64,000 nucleotides of DNA from Polaromonas sp. Its GTDB lineage: Bacteria; Pseudomonadota; Gammaproteobacteria; Burkholderiales; Burkholderiaceae_C. The notes under the pieces are model-generated. The model ran no database searches. It worked only from the letters and a program-made list of their open reading frames with translations, and was not told the origin of the DNA. Both the position numbers and the translations under genes were made by a program. The DNA lies in NCBI RefSeq assembly GCF_029945895.1, contig NZ_JAQSDL010000076.1, positions 124,001-188,000 of the forward strand. The letters run 5' to 3'. Of this stretch, positions 50,483 through 59,055 are shown one piece after another. Numbering within the stretch: position 1 is the first letter of the stretch; each line of letters starts with the position of its first letter.

Positions 50483-51636
50483 CAGCGTCTCAATACCAGC
50501 CAGCCGAACGCGCCCAGCGAGATCGCGGTGTAAAGCAGGCCCGGCGCCGCGGCCGCCAGCCAGGGCTGCCAGTTCTGCAGGTTGCCGATGTAGCCAAACA
50601 CGTTGTTGAGCAGAAAAAAGCTGATGCCGATCATCACGCCGCCGAACACATAACCGGCGATGCCGCCGCTGCGAAAGTGAAGGTAGGCAAAGGGCAGGGC
50701 CAGCACCACCATCACCAGGCAGCTCAGCGGGTAAAACACCTTTTTCCAGAATTCGATTTCGTAACGCTGGGCGGTCTGCCCATTGGCGTTGAGGTGACGG
50801 ATGTAGGCGAACAGGTCGATGGTGCTCATGCGTTCCGGCTTGAGCACGGCGACCGAGACCATCTCCGCGCTGATGCCGGTGGGCCAGCGGAACTGGGCGA
50901 TCTTGTTGATGCTGATTTTGGCGGTGTCACGACCAGCGCCGCTGCTGGAAGCCTGCCCTGGCTGCACGGTGAATTCGGTCCGGGTGCCGTTTTCGAGCTG
51001 CCAGGAGTCGTCGGTGGCAAACCGGGCGATGGCCGACCGTGTGATGGACACCAACAGGCCCTTGTTGTCGAACTCGAAAACCCGTACCGCCTGCATTTCG
51101 TTGTCGGCCGACAGTGCGCCGACGTTGACCACATAGCTGTTGTAGGCCTGTTTTTCCTTGAGCCACGCGCCGGTCTGACCGATGGTGATGCGGCCCTGGT
51201 AACGCGCCTTGAGCAGCTGGGCCGCACGGTCCGCAGCCGGGGCCACGTAGTCGCCGATGGCAAAACAGATCACGACAAAAATCGCCCCCAGGGTCAGCAG
51301 CAGGCGCAGCGCGCGCCAGGGTTCCAGGCCGCTGGTGCGCAAGATGGTGTATTCCGAACTCTGCGCCAGACGGGCCATCACGAAAATGGTGCCGATCAGC
51401 ACCGAAATGGGCACCAGCTCGTAGAGGTGGCTGGGAATCAGCAGCGCCACATACAACAGCGCATGCCGGATCTGGTAGGTGTTTTCGTCGGAACTGACCA
51501 CGCCCGCCGCATTTTTGCCCAGGTACTGCAGTTCGTCGACCAGGTCGAAAAAGAAAAACAGCGCCAGAAACCCAACCGCCACAAAGGCAATGGAGGCCAG
51601 CACCTCGCCATAAATCAGTCGGCGTATGGTTTTCAT
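50482..51636 (-). CDS. lptG: LPS export ABC transporter permease LptG
   Basis: 384 aa YjgP/YjgQ-family protein: transmembrane helices near both ends (about 12-35, 55-80, 100-120 and three in the C-terminal 90 residues) around a large periplasmic beta-jellyroll domain. MKTIRRLIYGEVLASIAFVAVG and SSEYTILRTSGLEPWRAL are typical. Moves LPS from the inner membrane with LptF and LptB. Coupled to lptF by ATGA and to cbiX by TGATG. Confidence 0.94.
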   Translation of the reverse strand: MKTIRRLIYGEVLASIAFVAVGFLALFFFFDLVDELQYLGKNAAGVVSSDENTYQIRHALLYVALLIPSHLYELVPISVLIGTIFVMARLAQSSEYTILRTSGLEPWRALRLLLTLGAIFVVICFAIGDYVAPAADRAAQLLKARYQGRITIGQTGAWLKEKQAYNSYVVNVGALSADNEMQAVRVFEFDNKGLLVSITRSAIARFATDDSWQLENGTRTEFTVQPGQASSSGAGRDTAKISINKIAQFRWPTGISAEMVSVAVLKPERMSTIDLFAYIRHLNANGQTAQRYEIEFWKKVFYPLSCLVMVVLALPFAYLHFRSGGIAGYVFGGVMIGISFFLLNNVFGYIGNLQNWQPWLAAAAPGLLYTAISLGAFGWLVLRR

Positions 51637-52760
51637 GCGGCCACCTTGCCCGCCTGCCGGCTGGCCTGCCGTTTACGCTGCCGGCTCATGGCGCCCTTGA
51701 AGGTCCAGTTCAGGTGGCGTTTGGACAGCCAGCCCAGCGCTAGCAGCAAGGCGCCTCCGTGCAGGGCCAGCACAAAGCCGGCGAAATTGGCCGCGCCCAC
51801 GCTGATCCAGCTCTGGCCCAGGTTCAGCAGGTTGTGATAGACGACAAAGGTGAACAGCACAAAGATCAGGTTGCCGCTGCGCCCGGCGCGCGGGTTGACA
51901 CTGGCCAGCGCCAGCGCAATCACGACAAAATTGATGGCGGCCAGCGCCATGCCCAGACGCCACGCCAGCTCGCCCTGGTTGGTTCGTGTGGGCGACTTCA
52001 TCAGTTCACGGGTGGACTTGGATTTTTCGGGGATGTTGGCCCCGTTGATCAGCGGACTGTCGCCGGCCTTGCTGCCGTATTCCGCAAATTCGGTGATCTT
52101 CAGGGCCGACTTGCCGATCTCGCTTTCCAGCCGCTGGCCGTTGTCGAGCAGCAGCATCTGGTCCTTGCCGACCGTTTCGATGCGGCCGGAACTGGCGGTG
52201 GTCACCGAATTCTTGCCCTTTTCGGTGGAGGCGATGAAGACGTTGTTGCTGGCTTTCTCCCCGCTGGTATCGCGGTCGATGAAAAAGACCCGGTTGCCAC
52301 TGGACGACTCCTGGAACTGGCCGGGCGAGACGCGCTCCAGGTCGCCGCGCTGCTCGTACCGGTCCCGCACCTCCTGGGTCTGCTGATTGGACCAGGGCCA
52401 GACAAACACCGACATCAGCGTGATCACCAGCAGCACCGGCCAGGCGAAGCGAAAAAGGGGAACAAGAAAAAAGCCGAGCCCGCGGCCACTGACAAACCAG
52501 ACGACCATTTCGCTGTCACGGTACATGCGCGAGAGGGTACTGACCATCGCCACAAACAGCGAGAGCGTCAGGATAATCGGCATGCGGCCCAGAGCCGAGT
52601 AACCCATGACCAGCATCACGTCCTGCGGGTTGACACTGCCGCGCGAAGCCTGCCCGAGTGTCCGGATCAGGATGATGGTGATCACAATGGTCATCAAAAC
52701 CACAAGGGTGGCTCCAAAACTGCGTGCCAGCTCTTTGCGGATCGAGGATTGGAATAACAT
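51633..52760 (-). CDS. lptF: LPS export ABC transporter permease LptF
   Basis: 375 aa from MLFQSSIRKELARSFGAT; an in-frame upstream start would add 11 residues into the promoter. Same YjgP/YjgQ fold as LptG with SEMVVWFVSGRGLGFFLVPL. First gene of lptF-lptG(-cbiX), 61 bp from divergent pepA, the arrangement seen in E. coli. Confidence 0.94.
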   Translation of the reverse strand: MLFQSSIRKELARSFGATLVVLMTIVITIILIRTLGQASRGSVNPQDVMLVMGYSALGRMPIILTLSLFVAMVSTLSRMYRDSEMVVWFVSGRGLGFFLVPLFRFAWPVLLVITLMSVFVWPWSNQQTQEVRDRYEQRGDLERVSPGQFQESSSGNRVFFIDRDTSGEKASNNVFIASTEKGKNSVTTASSGRIETVGKDQMLLLDNGQRLESEIGKSALKITEFAEYGSKAGDSPLINGANIPEKSKSTRELMKSPTRTNQGELAWRLGMALAAINFVVIALALASVNPRAGRSGNLIFVLFTFVVYHNLLNLGQSWISVGAANFAGFVLALHGGALLLALGWLSKRHLNWTFKGAMSRQRKRQASRQAGKVAA

Positions 52761-52821
52761 TGACTGAAACTTGCCCTTAACAACAACCGACAACTGCGCT
52801 TGCGACGCCTAACCCTCGATT

Positions 52822-54324
52822 ATGGACTTTGAACTCAAAACCCTGACCCCCGCCCGCATTTGCGCCGAAAAATGTGATGCCCTGATTGTCCTGGTGGCCG
52901 GCGAGACGGGTGCCGGAACCGACGCAGTGTCGAAAATGGTGACTCTGGCCCTGAAGGCGGGTGACTTTGAAAGCAAGACCGGCAAGCTGCTCAGCGCCTA
53001 CCGCCCCGAAGGTGTGGCCGCCACGCGGGTGCTGCTGGCGGGGGCCGGCGACGGCAGTGCCAAAAGCGTACGGACTGCCGTGCATGCCGCGATGGTCACC
53101 CTGAAAAACACCAATGCGCGGCGCGTTCTGCTGAGCCTCTGCGCATTGCCGCAGGCCGGGCAGGAGGCTGTGCGTGCCGCCGTGCTGGCGTGCGCCGATG
53201 CCGCCTATCTTTACAACACCACCAAATCAAAGCCGGCCGAACAGAAACTCAAGCAGGTGCTGGTGGCTGTCTCCTCGCTGGCGGGCAGCCGTGCCGGATT
53301 CGACAAGGGCGTCGGGCTGGCCACGGGCCTCGCACTCGCCAGGGAGTGGGCCAACCGGCCGTCCAACCACGCCACGCCGACCATGCTCGCCCAGGCCGCC
53401 AGGGAGCTCGGGAAGCTGCCCGGGATCAAGGTGGAGGTGCTGGGTCCCAAAGAGGTCGCCAAACTCGGCATGGGTTCTTTCATGGCCGTCGCCCAGGGCT
53501 CGGAAGAACCGCTGCGTTTCATCGTGCTGCGTTATGACGGTGGCGCCAAAGCGGAAGCGCCGGTGGTGCTGATCGGCAAGGGCATCACCTTCGACACCGG
53601 CGGCATATCCATCAAGCCGGCCGCCGAGATGGACGAGATGAAATATGACATGGGTGGTGCCGCCAGCGTGATGGGCACCTTCCGCGCGCTGGCCGAGCTG
53701 CAGCCCGCGCTCAATGTGGTGGGCCTGATTCCGGCCTGTGAAAACATGCCCGACGGTCGCGCCGTCAAACCCGGCGATGTGGTGACCAGCATGAGCGGGC
53801 AGACCATCGAGATCCTCAACACCGACGCCGAAGGCCGCTTGGTCCTGTGTGATGCGCTGACCTATGCGGAACGCCTGAAGCCGCGCGCCGTGGTGGACAT
53901 TGCCACCCTGACCGGCGCCTGCGTGATTGCACTGGGCGGCGTGCGCAGCGGGATGTTCTCCAGTGACGACGTCCTGGCTCAGGCCCTGGCCGCAGCCGGC
54001 GACAGCTCGCTCGATTTGTGCTGGCGTATGCCGCTCGATGACGAATACGCCGACGGTCTGAAAACCCATTTCGCGGACGTGGCGAACGTCGCCGGACGCG
54101 CGGGCGGCGCCATCACCGCGGCCAAATTTCTGCAGCGTTTTGCCGGCAAGTTTCCCTGGGCGCATCTGGACATCGCTGGTACGGCATGGAAAAGCGGGGC
54201 CGCCAAAGGTGCGACCGGCCGGCCCGTGCCCCTGCTGGTCGACTTTCTGCTGAGCCAGGTTCTTCCAGCCAGGGCGCCAGCCAGAACCCGGACCCCGAAG
54301 GCCGGAGCCAAGTCAAACGCATGA
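52822..54324 (+). CDS. pepA: Leucyl aminopeptidase PepA
   Basis: 500 aa M17 metallopeptidase. Metal and active-site residues are in VLIGKGITFDTGGISIKPAA (Lys, Asp), AENMPDG/ACENMPDGRAVKPGD, and NTDAEGRLVLCDAL; the usual N-terminal macro-like domain precedes. In E. coli PepA also binds DNA (Xer recombination and carAB repression). Followed by holC with an ATGA overlap, a conserved arrangement. Confidence 0.96.
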   Translation: MDFELKTLTPARICAEKCDALIVLVAGETGAGTDAVSKMVTLALKAGDFESKTGKLLSAYRPEGVAATRVLLAGAGDGSAKSVRTAVHAAMVTLKNTNARRVLLSLCALPQAGQEAVRAAVLACADAAYLYNTTKSKPAEQKLKQVLVAVSSLAGSRAGFDKGVGLATGLALAREWANRPSNHATPTMLAQAARELGKLPGIKVEVLGPKEVAKLGMGSFMAVAQGSEEPLRFIVLRYDGGAKAEAPVVLIGKGITFDTGGISIKPAAEMDEMKYDMGGAASVMGTFRALAELQPALNVVGLIPACENMPDGRAVKPGDVVTSMSGQTIEILNTDAEGRLVLCDALTYAERLKPRAVVDIATLTGACVIALGGVRSGMFSSDDVLAQALAAAGDSSLDLCWRMPLDDEYADGLKTHFADVANVAGRAGGAITAAKFLQRFAGKFPWAHLDIAGTAWKSGAAKGATGRPVPLLVDFLLSQVLPARAPARTRTPKAGAKSNA

Positions 54325-54755
54325 CGGAAGTTGCTTTCCATTTCAACGTGCCGGACAAGTTGAGCTACAGCTGCCGGCTGCTGCGCAAGGCCTGGAGCAG
54401 CGGGGCGCGCGTCGTGGTGACGGCCGAGGCGGACATGCTGGACCGGCTCGACCAGTTGTTGTGGACCTTTTCTCCCCTGGAATTTGTGCCGCATTGTCAC
54501 CTCACGGGCATCCCCTCCACGGTGTCTGCCACGCCGGTGGTACTGGCCGGTTCGCTCGAGGCCTGCCCTCACCATGAAGTGCTGGTCAACCTCGGTCACC
54601 AGGTGCCGGCCGGGTTTGAGCGTTTCGAGCGATTCATCGAACTGGTCACGCTGGCCGACGAGGACCGCGTGGCTGCCCGCGGCCGCTGGAAGCATTACGC
54701 CGACCGCGGTTATGCCATGAAGCGGTACGACCTGGCAGGCGCGGGGGCCTCATGA
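54321..54755 (+). CDS. holC: DNA polymerase III subunit chi
   Basis: 144 aa from MTEVAFHFNVPDKLSYSCRLLRKAW, starting at the pepA stop (ATGA). FSPLEFVPHC and VLVNLGHQVPAGFERFERFIEL are HolC features. Binds psi and SSB in the clamp loader. Start coupled to pepA; stop coupled to the following gene. Confidence 0.93.
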   Translation: MTEVAFHFNVPDKLSYSCRLLRKAWSSGARVVVTAEADMLDRLDQLLWTFSPLEFVPHCHLTGIPSTVSATPVVLAGSLEACPHHEVLVNLGHQVPAGFERFERFIELVTLADEDRVAARGRWKHYADRGYAMKRYDLAGAGAS

Positions 54756-55069
54756 ACCGCCCACCACCGCGGTTTGTGCCCACGCTGACAGAAGTGGTGG
54801 TGCAACCCCAAGCCACCGCGCCTGCGGGGCGGCCCGTCCCCGGGGGGATGGATATGCAGCAGTTTCAGGAGCAGATGGTGCATCGCGTGATGCAGCGTGT
54901 CGATTTGACGCTGGACCGGCTGCTACGCGAGACCGTCGGCCGTCTGGTGCTGGAGCACACCCAGGCACTGGCACCTAGCCTGCGGGACGAGATCGAGATC
55001 GTCGTGCGGCAGTCGGTCAACCTGGCCTTTGAACAGGAACTGGCCAGCCAGCTGCTGGACAAGCCCTGA
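54752..55069 (+). CDS. Conserved hypothetical protein downstream of holC
   Basis: 105 aa. A Pro-rich N-terminus (NRPPPRFVPTLTEVVVQPQA) is followed by a long helix (MDMQQFQEQMVHRVMQRVDLTLDRLLRETVGRL and on), suggesting a coiled-coil or dimeric structure. Overlaps holC by 4 bp. Often seen at this place in betaproteobacteria; function unknown. Confidence 0.8.
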   Translation: MNRPPPRFVPTLTEVVVQPQATAPAGRPVPGGMDMQQFQEQMVHRVMQRVDLTLDRLLRETVGRLVLEHTQALAPSLRDEIEIVVRQSVNLAFEQELASQLLDKP

Positions 55070-55419
55070 ATACCGGCTGCCCCCTTGGCGTCCCGGGTTC
55101 ATGCGGGTGGCCTTTTCCGGTGATAAAAACACCTGTGGCGGTCGTTCCTGGATGGCTTGTTTCCTCGTGCGGTCTGCACTTTTGCCGACCGCTGGCCATG
55201 GCGGATAGCCCTGCGCCGTCGCGGGGGAGCAGCGCGCTCACCGAGCTCTATTAGATTCGCTAATAGTCGATCAATTTCATTTCTTCCCCTGCCTCCACGG
55301 CGCAACACTAGGGCTGCTTGCTATGGTGTGGGCGCGGAAATTGCGTTATGTTCGTGGCTGTTGAGTAAAAAAAATCAGTTCTCAACCATTAACGGTAATT
55401 TCCTAATTGGAGTGTATTT
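55070..55419 (+). promoter_or_regulatory. livK upstream region with palindromic site
   Basis: 350 bp without a gene. It turns AT-rich towards livK and contains the perfect inverted repeat CTATTAG-attcg-CTAATAG (55248-55266), a good operator candidate, and a TTGCGTTATG...GAGTAAAAA promoter-like stretch around 55342-55375. The livK ribosome-binding site is AATTGGAG (55402-55409). Confidence 0.5.
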
Positions 55420-56619
55420 ATGCAAATGAAATGGACTGCGGTCGCTTTGGCCGCCATGTTGGTTGTTGCCTGCGGCAAAAAAGAAGAAGCTGCGCCGGCC
55501 GCCACTGCACCTGCACCTGCTGCTCCGGTCGCTGCGGCTCCCGCACCCGCCGGTGATACGCTCGTTGTCAAGATCGGTCACGTCGCCCCGACTTCCGGCG
55601 CGCAGGCCCATTACGGCAAGGACAATGAGAATGGCGTCCGCATGGCCATTGAGGATCTGAACAAACAGGGCGTCATGATCGGCGGCAAGAAGGCCACCTT
55701 CGAAATCGTCGCCGAAGATGATGCTGCTGATCCGAAACAGGGCACGGCTGCCGCACAAAAACTGTGCGACTCCAAAGTCGCCGGCGTGGTCGGTCACCTC
55801 AATTCGGGCACGACCATTCCGGCTTCCAAGGTCTACCATGACTGCGGCATCCCTCACGTCACGGGTGCTGCCACCAACCCTGACCTGACCAAGCCAGGCT
55901 ACAACACCACCTACCGCATCATTGCCAACGATCTGGCACTGGGCGCCGGTCTGGCGTTTTACGCCGCAGACACGCTCAAGCTGAAAAAAGTGGCCGTCAT
56001 CGACGACCGTTCCGCTTACGGCCAGGGCGTTGCCGACATCTTCAAGAAGACTGCCAAGGAAAAAGGCATGACCGTGGTGGACGAGCAGTTCACCACCGAC
56101 AAGGCCACCGACTTCATGGCCATCCTGACCGCCATCAAGGCCAAAGGCCCTGACGCTATTTTCTACGGTGGCATGGATCCCCAGGCCGGCCCGATGCTGC
56201 GCCAGATGGAGCAGCTCGGCATGAGCAAGGTCAAGTACTTCGGCGGCGACGGCATCTGCACCTCCGAGATCGCCAAACTCGCTGCTGGCGCCAAGACGCT
56301 GAGCAACGTGGTTTGTGCCGAAGGTGGCGCATCGCTGGCCAAGATGCCCGGTGGCGTCGAGTGGAAGAAGCGCTACGACGAGAAGTACCCGAACCAGTTC
56401 CAGGTCTACAGCCCGTACACCTACGACGCGACCTTTGTTCTTGTCGACGCGATGAAGCGTGCCAACTCCAGCGATCCGAAGGTCTACATCCCCGAGCTGA
56501 TCAAAACCAGCTTCAAGGGCGTGACCACCACGATCGAGTTCCTGCCGAACGGCGAACTGAAAAACCCGTCCATCACCTTGTACACCTACAAGGACGGCAA
56601 GAAAACGGCTCTGGAATAA
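55420..56619 (+). CDS. Branched-chain amino acid ABC transporter substrate-binding lipoprotein
   Basis: 399 aa LivK-type periplasmic binding protein, lipidated rather than soluble: lipobox LVVAC (Cys ~18). A Lys/Glu then Ala/Pro linker (GKKEEAAPAATAPAPAAPVA) leads to the type I binding fold (VVKIGHVAPTSGAQAHYGKDNENG, GHLNSGTTIPASKVYHD, DDRSAYGQGVADIFKKTAKE). The ligand is probably Leu/Ile/Val or a related amino acid. No permease or ATPase genes adjoin. Codon use differs slightly from neighbours (highly expressed type). Confidence 0.93.
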   Translation: MQMKWTAVALAAMLVVACGKKEEAAPAATAPAPAAPVAAAPAPAGDTLVVKIGHVAPTSGAQAHYGKDNENGVRMAIEDLNKQGVMIGGKKATFEIVAEDDAADPKQGTAAAQKLCDSKVAGVVGHLNSGTTIPASKVYHDCGIPHVTGAATNPDLTKPGYNTTYRIIANDLALGAGLAFYAADTLKLKKVAVIDDRSAYGQGVADIFKKTAKEKGMTVVDEQFTTDKATDFMAILTAIKAKGPDAIFYGGMDPQAGPMLRQMEQLGMSKVKYFGGDGICTSEIAKLAAGAKTLSNVVCAEGGASLAKMPGGVEWKKRYDEKYPNQFQVYSPYTYDATFVLVDAMKRANSSDPKVYIPELIKTSFKGVTTTIEFLPNGELKNPSITLYTYKDGKKTALE

Positions 56620-56636
56620 GTTTTCCGCCCCTCAGC

Positions 56637-56667
56637 AAAAAAGCCACCGCAAGGTGGCTTTTTTTTG
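56637..56667 (+). terminator. Rho-independent terminator of livK
   Basis: Perfect 12-bp stem AAAAAAGCCACC / GGTGGCTTTTTT with GCAA tetraloop and an 8-nt T-run, 17 bp after the stop. Confidence 0.95.
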
Positions 56668-56791
56668 TTCAAGGCGATGCGCGGGAATTCGCCCGCCATG
56701 CGGGCCGGCGTTCAGACCCAGAATCCAGAAGGGTGTTGCTGCGCCGATGCGGCCCGCCCCACTCAAGGGAGTACAAAAATGGGTCAGACAC

Positions 56792-56817
56792 AAAAAAGCC
56801 CAGACAAGCTGGGCTTT
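56792..56817 (-). terminator. Terminator of tRNA-Ser (minus strand)
   Basis: Stem AAAGCCCAG / CTGGGCTTT with a 5-nt loop; read on the minus strand it is followed by a 6-nt T-run (56792-56797), 50 bp after the tRNA 3' end. Confidence 0.85.
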
Positions 56818-56866
56818 CAGGAGCTTTTACTGCCGTGTGGAAAACTCACGGCAACTATACTTTTGG

Positions 56867-56953
56867 CGGAAAGGGCGGGATTCGAACCCGCGGTGGGTAT
56901 AACCCCACGCACGCTTTCCAGGCGTGTGACTTAAACCGCTCATCCACCTTTCC
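56867..56953 (-). tRNA. tRNA-Ser (anticodon GGA)
   Basis: 87 nt with acceptor GGAAAGG/CCTTTCC and discriminator G, T arm GCGGG-TTCGAAT-CCCGC, anticodon loop CTGGAAA (anticodon at 56917-56919 on the plus strand as TCC), and the long variable arm of class II tRNAs (around GTGGGGTTATACCCAC). The CCA end is not encoded. Reads UCC and UCU. Confidence 0.96.
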
Positions 56954-57000
56954 GCGAAGCCTCACATTGTAGCAGTGCGCGGTGCTGAAGATGGCGCAGA

Positions 57001-57375
57001 TCAGTGAAGCGCGCCGTGAAATCTGTGTTTTTCCAGTTGCGCGCGTGTCACGAACTCCAGCGCCCTGAGGTGGGTGGACTCCAGAACCACGGGCGGCGCA
57101 AAGCCGGCTTCCAGTGCTTCGCGCCAGCGGTTGGCGCACAGGCACCACCGGTCACCCGGCTTGAGCCCGGCAAAGCGGTACTCAGGTCGCGGTGTCACCA
57201 GGTCGTTGCCCTTGGCCGCTGAAAACGCCAGAAAGTCGCTGCTCACCTTGACGCAGACGAGGTGAGAGCCCAGGTCGGATTCATCGGTGTTGCAGCAGCC
57301 GTCGCGGAAATAACCGGTGAGCGGGTCATAGGAGCACGGAACCAGTTCCGTGCCGAGGACGTTCATGGTGGTCAT
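57001..57375 (-). CDS. DUF2237 family protein
   Basis: 124 aa (start MTTMNVLGTEL at 57375 or three codons later). Contains PCSYDPLTGYFRDGCCNTDESDLGSH, VCVKVSSDFLAFSAAKGNDL and GLKPGDRWCLCANRWREAL: the cysteine pattern and phrases of DUF2237. No known function. The shadow frame upstream is the R2 repeat and is not coding. Confidence 0.9.
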   Translation of the reverse strand: MTTMNVLGTELVPCSYDPLTGYFRDGCCNTDESDLGSHLVCVKVSSDFLAFSAAKGNDLVTPRPEYRFAGLKPGDRWCLCANRWREALEAGFAPPVVLESTHLRALEFVTRAQLEKHRFHGALH

Positions 57376-57409
57376 ACGGGTGTTAGGTGAGACGACGTGC
57401 GCAGCGCAG

Positions 57410-57477
57410 GGCCGCCCCAAGCAAGCACAGCCCCCTCGGGGGGCAGCGTAGTACACGTAGTGCCAAGCGTGGGGGTC
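57410..57477 (-). repeat. R2 dispersed repeat, copy 3
   Basis: Reverse copy: GGCCGCCCCAAGCAAGCACA, core GCCCCCTCGGGGGGC, ending GTGCCAAGCGTGGGGGTC. Between DUF2237 and the SPFH gene. Confidence 0.85.
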
Positions 57478-57478
57478 A

Positions 57479-58390
57479 TCACGCCCGGGTGGACCCCACC
57501 ATGGTCATGGCCGAGGTGATCAGGGCCGAGACTTCGGTCATGTTGCTGGGAACAATCAACGTGGTCTTGGCGTCGGCGGCGACACGGGAGTAGGCTTCCA
57601 CGGCCTTTTCGGCCACCTTGAGCTGCACGGCCAGTTCACCGCCAGGCTGGCGGATGGAGGCGGCAATTCGTTCGATGGCCTGGGCGGTGGCGTCGGCCAC
57701 GGCAGTGATCGCGGCCGCTTCACCCTGCGCGTTGTTGATGGCGGCGAGTTTTTCACCTTCGGAGCGTGCGATGAACGCCTCCCGCTCACCGGTGGCGATG
57801 TTGATCTGTTCCTGGCGGCGGCCTTCCGAGGCAGCAATCAACGCGCGTTTTTCGCGCTCAGCGGTGATCTGCGACTGCATGGCGTGCAGGATTTCCTTCG
57901 GGGGCGTCAAGTCCTTGATCTCGTAACGCAGCACCTTCACACCCCAGTTCAGTGCGGCCTCGTCGATGGCGGCCACGACCTGGGCGTTGATGATGTCGCG
58001 TTCCTCGAAGGTCTTGTCGAGTTCCAGCTTGCCAATCACGCTGCGAAGCGATGTCTGGGCCAGCTGGGTGACGGCCACGATGTAGTTCGATGAACCGTAG
58101 CTGGCACGCATCGGGTCGGTGACCTGGAAATACAGGATGCCGTCGACCTGCAACTGGGTGTTGTCGCGCGTGATACAGACCTGGCTGGGGACATCGAGCG
58201 GGATTTCCTTGAGCGAGTGTTTGTAGGCCACGCGGTCAATGAAGGGAATCAGGAAATTGAGGCCCGGGGTCAGGCTGGCGTGGTATTTGCCCAGCCGCTC
58301 GACCACCCATGAGTTTTGTTGGGGCACGACCTTGATGCTGCGCGCGATAAAAATGACGGCAATCACCAGGATGACGAGTGCAATTTCCAT
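57479..58390 (-). CDS. qmcA: SPFH/stomatin-like membrane protease regulator (QmcA)
   Basis: 303 aa. N-terminal membrane anchor (EIALVILVIAVIFIARSIKVV), then the SPFH domain (VVERLGKYHASLTPGLNFLIPFID ... IDEAALNWGVKVLRYEIKDLTPP) and a coiled-coil (SEGRRQEQINIATGEREAFIARSEGEK). In E. coli QmcA is associated with FtsH. Followed in the same transcription direction by nothing; the NfeD gene precedes it by 63 bp, the classic SPFH-NfeD pair. Confidence 0.94.
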   Translation of the reverse strand: MEIALVILVIAVIFIARSIKVVPQQNSWVVERLGKYHASLTPGLNFLIPFIDRVAYKHSLKEIPLDVPSQVCITRDNTQLQVDGILYFQVTDPMRASYGSSNYIVAVTQLAQTSLRSVIGKLELDKTFEERDIINAQVVAAIDEAALNWGVKVLRYEIKDLTPPKEILHAMQSQITAEREKRALIAASEGRRQEQINIATGEREAFIARSEGEKLAAINNAQGEAAAITAVADATAQAIERIAASIRQPGGELAVQLKVAEKAVEAYSRVAADAKTTLIVPSNMTEVSALITSAMTMVGSTRA

Positions 58391-58453
58391 GAAGTTCTCC
58401 GTTAGATCAAAGGGGGTGGACGTTTGCCGCCCACCGCGACAGCATGCACTGTC

Positions 58454-58891
58454 TCACATTTTCACGACGACCAGCCGGTTTCCGTCCAGCTCCCTGACCT
58501 TGAACAGGCCGGGCTCCGGCGCGACTTGATGACCCGCCAGCACCACGGTCCACTGCGCACCGCGGTATTTCACGCTGGCAGTGGCATCGTCGTTCCACTG
58601 CTGCACATGGACAGTCTCGCCGATGTCCATCTGCACATCGCGGTTGGCGTTGGCCTGGGGCGGCTTGGGGCTCTTGCTGCGTTTCCAGTGCCAGGCCACC
58701 ACGGCGCCGCCACCGACCACGGCCGCGACCACAATCTGCAGCATGACGGAAGCGCCCAGATGGGCCGCCAGGGCCGCCGCTGTCATGCCGACGGCCAGCA
58801 TGAGGAGGTAAAACGTGCCTGTGACTAGCTCCAGCGCCACGGCGGCACCTGCCAGCAACCACCAAATTGTCGAATCGGCCAGGGTTGTCAT
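58454..58891 (-). CDS. NfeD-family membrane protein
   Basis: 145 aa from MTTLADSTIWWLL (AAGGGAA upstream). Two or three N-terminal helices (WWLLAGAAVALELVTGTFYLL, LAVGMTAAALAAHLG, MLQIVVAAVVGGGAVVAW), then an OB-fold domain (DIGETVHVQQWNDDATASVKYRGAQWTVV). Partner of the SPFH protein next to it, in membrane microdomain or protein quality control. Confidence 0.92.
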   Translation of the reverse strand: MTTLADSTIWWLLAGAAVALELVTGTFYLLMLAVGMTAAALAAHLGASVMLQIVVAAVVGGGAVVAWHWKRSKSPKPPQANANRDVQMDIGETVHVQQWNDDATASVKYRGAQWTVVLAGHQVAPEPGLFKVRELDGNRLVVVKM

Positions 58892-59055
58892 GTCGCGTTC
58901 CCTTCGTTTCCTAAAAGCCACATTCTGGGCTACAAACGTCCCGGGGCAAGCTTAACCCCAACCGGGAAAGGCCAAGCCGGCGCCACTGGCCGCAAATATC
59001 CTTACACTTCGGCCCTGATTCGTTTTTTTTGGCAGCTCCAGGCAAAGGCCTTTTG

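Noticed and set aside
56654..56934. Small plus-strand frames over the tRNA-Ser gene
   Set aside because: They translate the terminators and the tRNA itself (GFEPAVG-type peptides), a common false call.
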